DNA of 64,000 nucleotides, taken from positions 1,951,149 through 2,015,148 of the forward strand of contig NZ_KQ236688.1 in NCBI RefSeq assembly GCF_001183545.1, in the 5' to 3' direction. The position numbers were made by a program, and so were the translations under genes. The DNA comes from Cellvibrio sp. pealriver. GTDB lineage: Bacteria > Pseudomonadota > Gammaproteobacteria > Pseudomonadales > Cellvibrionaceae. Below, one piece after another: positions 62,047 through 64,000 of the stretch; position 1 is the first letter of the stretch; every line of letters starts with the position of its first letter. The notes under the pieces are model-generated. The model was given only the letters and a program-made list of their open reading frames with translations. It did no database searches and was not told where the DNA came from.

Positions 62047-64000
62047 ATGACAAGCTTGATCAAAGTCTGGGAACTTCCCGGCGGTATCCACCCCCCCGAG
62101 CATAAAGAGCAATCCCTGCAACTGCCGCTGGGGCAATTGCCTATTCCACCGGTCTTGGTTATTCCGCTGAATCAACACATCGGCACCCCTGCGCAACCTG
62201 TAGTGCAAGTGGGCGATCGGGTACTTGCCGGACAATTGATTGGTGCAGCAGATGGCACCTTCAGTGCCAATACCCACGCATCGACATCCGGCACCGTCAT
62301 CGCCATTGAAAGCCGTGCAATTGCCCACCCCTCAGGCATGAGCAGCGAATCAGTCGTAATCCAACCCGATGGCCTTGATGAGTGGGTTGAACTGACCGAA
62401 TGCGATAACTACCTGCAACTGGATCGTTTGCAATTGCTCGATAAAATCCGCGCCGCAGGTGTAGCGGGTTTGGGTGGCGCGGGCTTTCCGACAGCGGTCA
62501 AACTCGCCCCCAAATCCACACAGGTCATCGATACCCTGATCCTCAATGGCGCGGAGTGCGAGCCTTATATCACCGCGGACGATATGCTCATGCAAGTCCG
62601 CGCGAATGAGCTGGTGTCTGGCACCCTGCTGCTCAGCCATATCCTCCATCACCCTAAAAACCTGTTGATCGGGATTGAAGACAACAAGCCCAAAGCAATT
62701 GCGGCGGTAAAAGCGGCAGTAGCTGGTGCGCTTGCCCAGCATCCGGAAGCGACCAATATCCAGGTTGTGGTATTCCCCACCAAATACCCTTCCGGCGGCG
62801 CCAAGCAACTGATCCAGATTTTGACCGGGCGCGAGATTCCCAGCGGCCATCACTCGGCTGACATAGGCGTTATCTGTGTCAACGTAGGCACTGCTGTCGC
62901 CGCCTGGCGCGCTGTGCGCTTTGGTGAACCTTTGGTGTCACGCATCACCACCGTGGTGGGCGAAGCACTGGACACCCAACGCAATATCGATGCCTTAATC
63001 GGCACCCCCATTAGCTACTTGCTGGAACAACACGGCTTTGATGCCAACCGCGCCTCGCGTGTAATCATGGGCGGGCCGATGATGGGCTTTACCCTGCTCG
63101 ATCTGGATGCACCGGTGATCAAAACCACTAACTGTATCCTCGCGCCCAGCAAGCAGGAATTGCCCGCACCCGAGCCAGCGCAGGCGTGTATCCGCTGTGG
63201 TATTTGTGCAGAAGCCTGCCCGGTCAACTTATTGCCACAACAGTTGTTCTGGTACGCACAGGCGGAAGATTTTGATCGGTTGGAATCGCATAACTTATTT
63301 GACTGTATCGAATGTGGTGCCTGTTCTTACGTCTGCCCGAGCACTATCCCGCTGGTGCAGTACTATCGCGCTGCCAAAGGCAGTATCCGTCTTCATGAGA
63401 TAGAAAAAGAAAAGTCCGACCGCTCACGCCAACGCTTTGAGTTCCGTCAGGCACGTATCGCCAAAGAAGAGGCTGAAAAAGAAGCCAAGCGCCTGGCGCG
63501 CCAAAAGGCAGCCGAAGAAGCCAAGAAAAAGCTGGCGGAAAAAGCGGCAGAGACTGCAACATCGGCTCCTCAATCTGCTCCTTCGGGGGATGTTATCAGC
63601 GCGGCAGTTGCCAAAGCCGGTGCTGTTCAAATGTCACCAGAAGAACAAAAAGCCAAGCTGGAACGCATGCTTGCCGCCGCGCAAAACGCCTTGGAATTTG
63701 CCCAAAAGCCCTTGGTATCCAAAGATGCCAGCAAGCCGATAACCGAAGACCAATTGGTTAAACAACAGGCGCGCATCAAACAAGCAGAGCTGAAAGTAGC
63801 CGAGGCCGAGAAAAAGCTGGCGGATTTTAATACGGGAGTAAGCCCACAGGTAGAACAGGTGGGTGGCGACGCACCAAGCGCATCGCCCGCTGTACCTGCA
63901 TCGCCCGCCGCCGATGATCCTGTCGCAGCCGCTATCGCGCGCGCGCAAGCCAAACTGACCATGTCACCGGAAGAGAAAGCGCGTGCGAACCTTGAATCGC
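62047..64000 (+). CDS. rnfC: Rnf/Rsx complex subunit C (partial, runs off the window)
   Basis: At least 651 residues; the frame is open to the end of the window. The N-terminal barrel-sandwich part (KVWELPGGIHPPEHK) is followed by the FMN/NADH-binding region (GLGGAGFPTAVKL, NGAECEPYITADD). Two ferredoxin clusters come next (CIRCGICAEACP and CIECGACSYVCP, about residues 381-430). A long Ala/Lys/Glu-rich helical tail begins at about residue 455. In it the motif MSPEE recurs at about residues 529 and 640. This tail is typical of gammaproteobacterial RnfC. The start ATG at 62047 lies 45 nt after rnfB. Confidence 0.96.
   Translation, partial: MTSLIKVWELPGGIHPPEHKEQSLQLPLGQLPIPPVLVIPLNQHIGTPAQPVVQVGDRVLAGQLIGAADGTFSANTHASTSGTVIAIESRAIAHPSGMSSESVVIQPDGLDEWVELTECDNYLQLDRLQLLDKIRAAGVAGLGGAGFPTAVKLAPKSTQVIDTLILNGAECEPYITADDMLMQVRANELVSGTLLLSHILHHPKNLLIGIEDNKPKAIAAVKAAVAGALAQHPEATNIQVVVFPTKYPSGGAKQLIQILTGREIPSGHHSADIGVICVNVGTAVAAWRAVRFGEPLVSRITTVVGEALDTQRNIDALIGTPISYLLEQHGFDANRASRVIMGGPMMGFTLLDLDAPVIKTTNCILAPSKQELPAPEPAQACIRCGICAEACPVNLLPQQLFWYAQAEDFDRLESHNLFDCIECGACSYVCPSTIPLVQYYRAAKGSIRLHEIEKEKSDRSRQRFEFRQARIAKEEAEKEAKRLARQKAAEEAKKKLAEKAAETATSAPQSAPSGDVISAAVAKAGAVQMSPEEQKAKLERMLAAAQNALEFAQKPLVSKDASKPITEDQLVKQQARIKQAELKVAEAEKKLADFNTGVSPQVEQVGGDAPSASPAVPASPAADDPVAAAIARAQAKLTMSPEEKARANLES

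Overview
The window reads as chromosomal core DNA from a gammaproteobacterium close to Cellvibrio (Cellvibrionaceae). Three things point there. Several blocks keep the Pseudomonas-type order: dsbD-aroQ-accB-accC-prmA-DUF3426-dusB-fis-purH-purD, fmdB-aspS-yebC-ruvC-ruvA-ruvB-ybgC-tolQ-tolR-tolA-tolB-pal-cpoB, and metG-rnfABC. Long poly-serine stretches, typical of Cellvibrio-type exported proteins, occur in a surface lipoprotein. The base composition is moderate. I found no tRNA, rRNA, CRISPR array, insertion sequence or prophage.

Layout. 0.1-4.5 kb, minus strand: a thiamine operon with a TPP riboswitch, thiD and thiC, followed by nudF and a DUF1249 (yqiB) gene. 4.5-7.2 kb: two Na+/H+ antiporters of unrelated families (CPA1/NhaP type and NhaD). 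7.2-9.2 kb: tolC behind a leader carrying two palindromes. 9.2-11.3 kb: waaA translationally coupled to a TPR lipoprotein. 11.4-24.3 kb, plus strand: dsbD, aroQ, accBC, prmA, a DUF3426 zinc-ribbon membrane protein, an extra periplasmic binding-protein-like gene, dusB-fis, purH and purD. 24.4-29.6 kb: an AcuC-type deacetylase convergent with a PatZ-like acetyltransferase, then a PilT/PilU ATPase and a RidA protein. 29.6-34.1 kb: NdpA, then a small accessory island of a TetR regulator, an LpxR-like lipid A deacylase and a short M61-like protease. 34.1-44.7 kb, minus strand: the cpoB-pal-tol, ruv, yebC, aspS, fmdB block. 44.8-48.9 kb: mtgA, a DUF4124 protein, a small Rieske protein, a DUF1704 (QEGLA) metallopeptidase-like protein and two unknowns. 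49.3-53.9 kb: a RoxA-like dihaem cytochrome lipoprotein and a seven-repeat FG-GAP-like lipoprotein. 53.9-64 kb: tilS, a palindromic intergenic element, an S9 peptidase overlapping greB, a DUF4870 protein, metG, and the start of an rnf operon cut by the window edge inside rnfC.

How the genes work together. Most loci are housekeeping: thiamine, fatty-acid and purine synthesis, Tol-Pal envelope constriction, Holliday-junction processing, and Rnf electron transport. The less ordinary parts are four. (1) The TetR/LpxR-like pair has three copies of one operator-like palindrome and a regulator predicted to be leaderless. (2) A lysine acetyltransferase of unusual architecture lies tail to tail with a deacetylase. 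(3) A RoxA-like cytochrome is followed by a propeller lipoprotein. (4) A 108-bp palindromic element separates tilS from the S9 peptidase. Short tandem duplications recur in leaders and trailers across the window.
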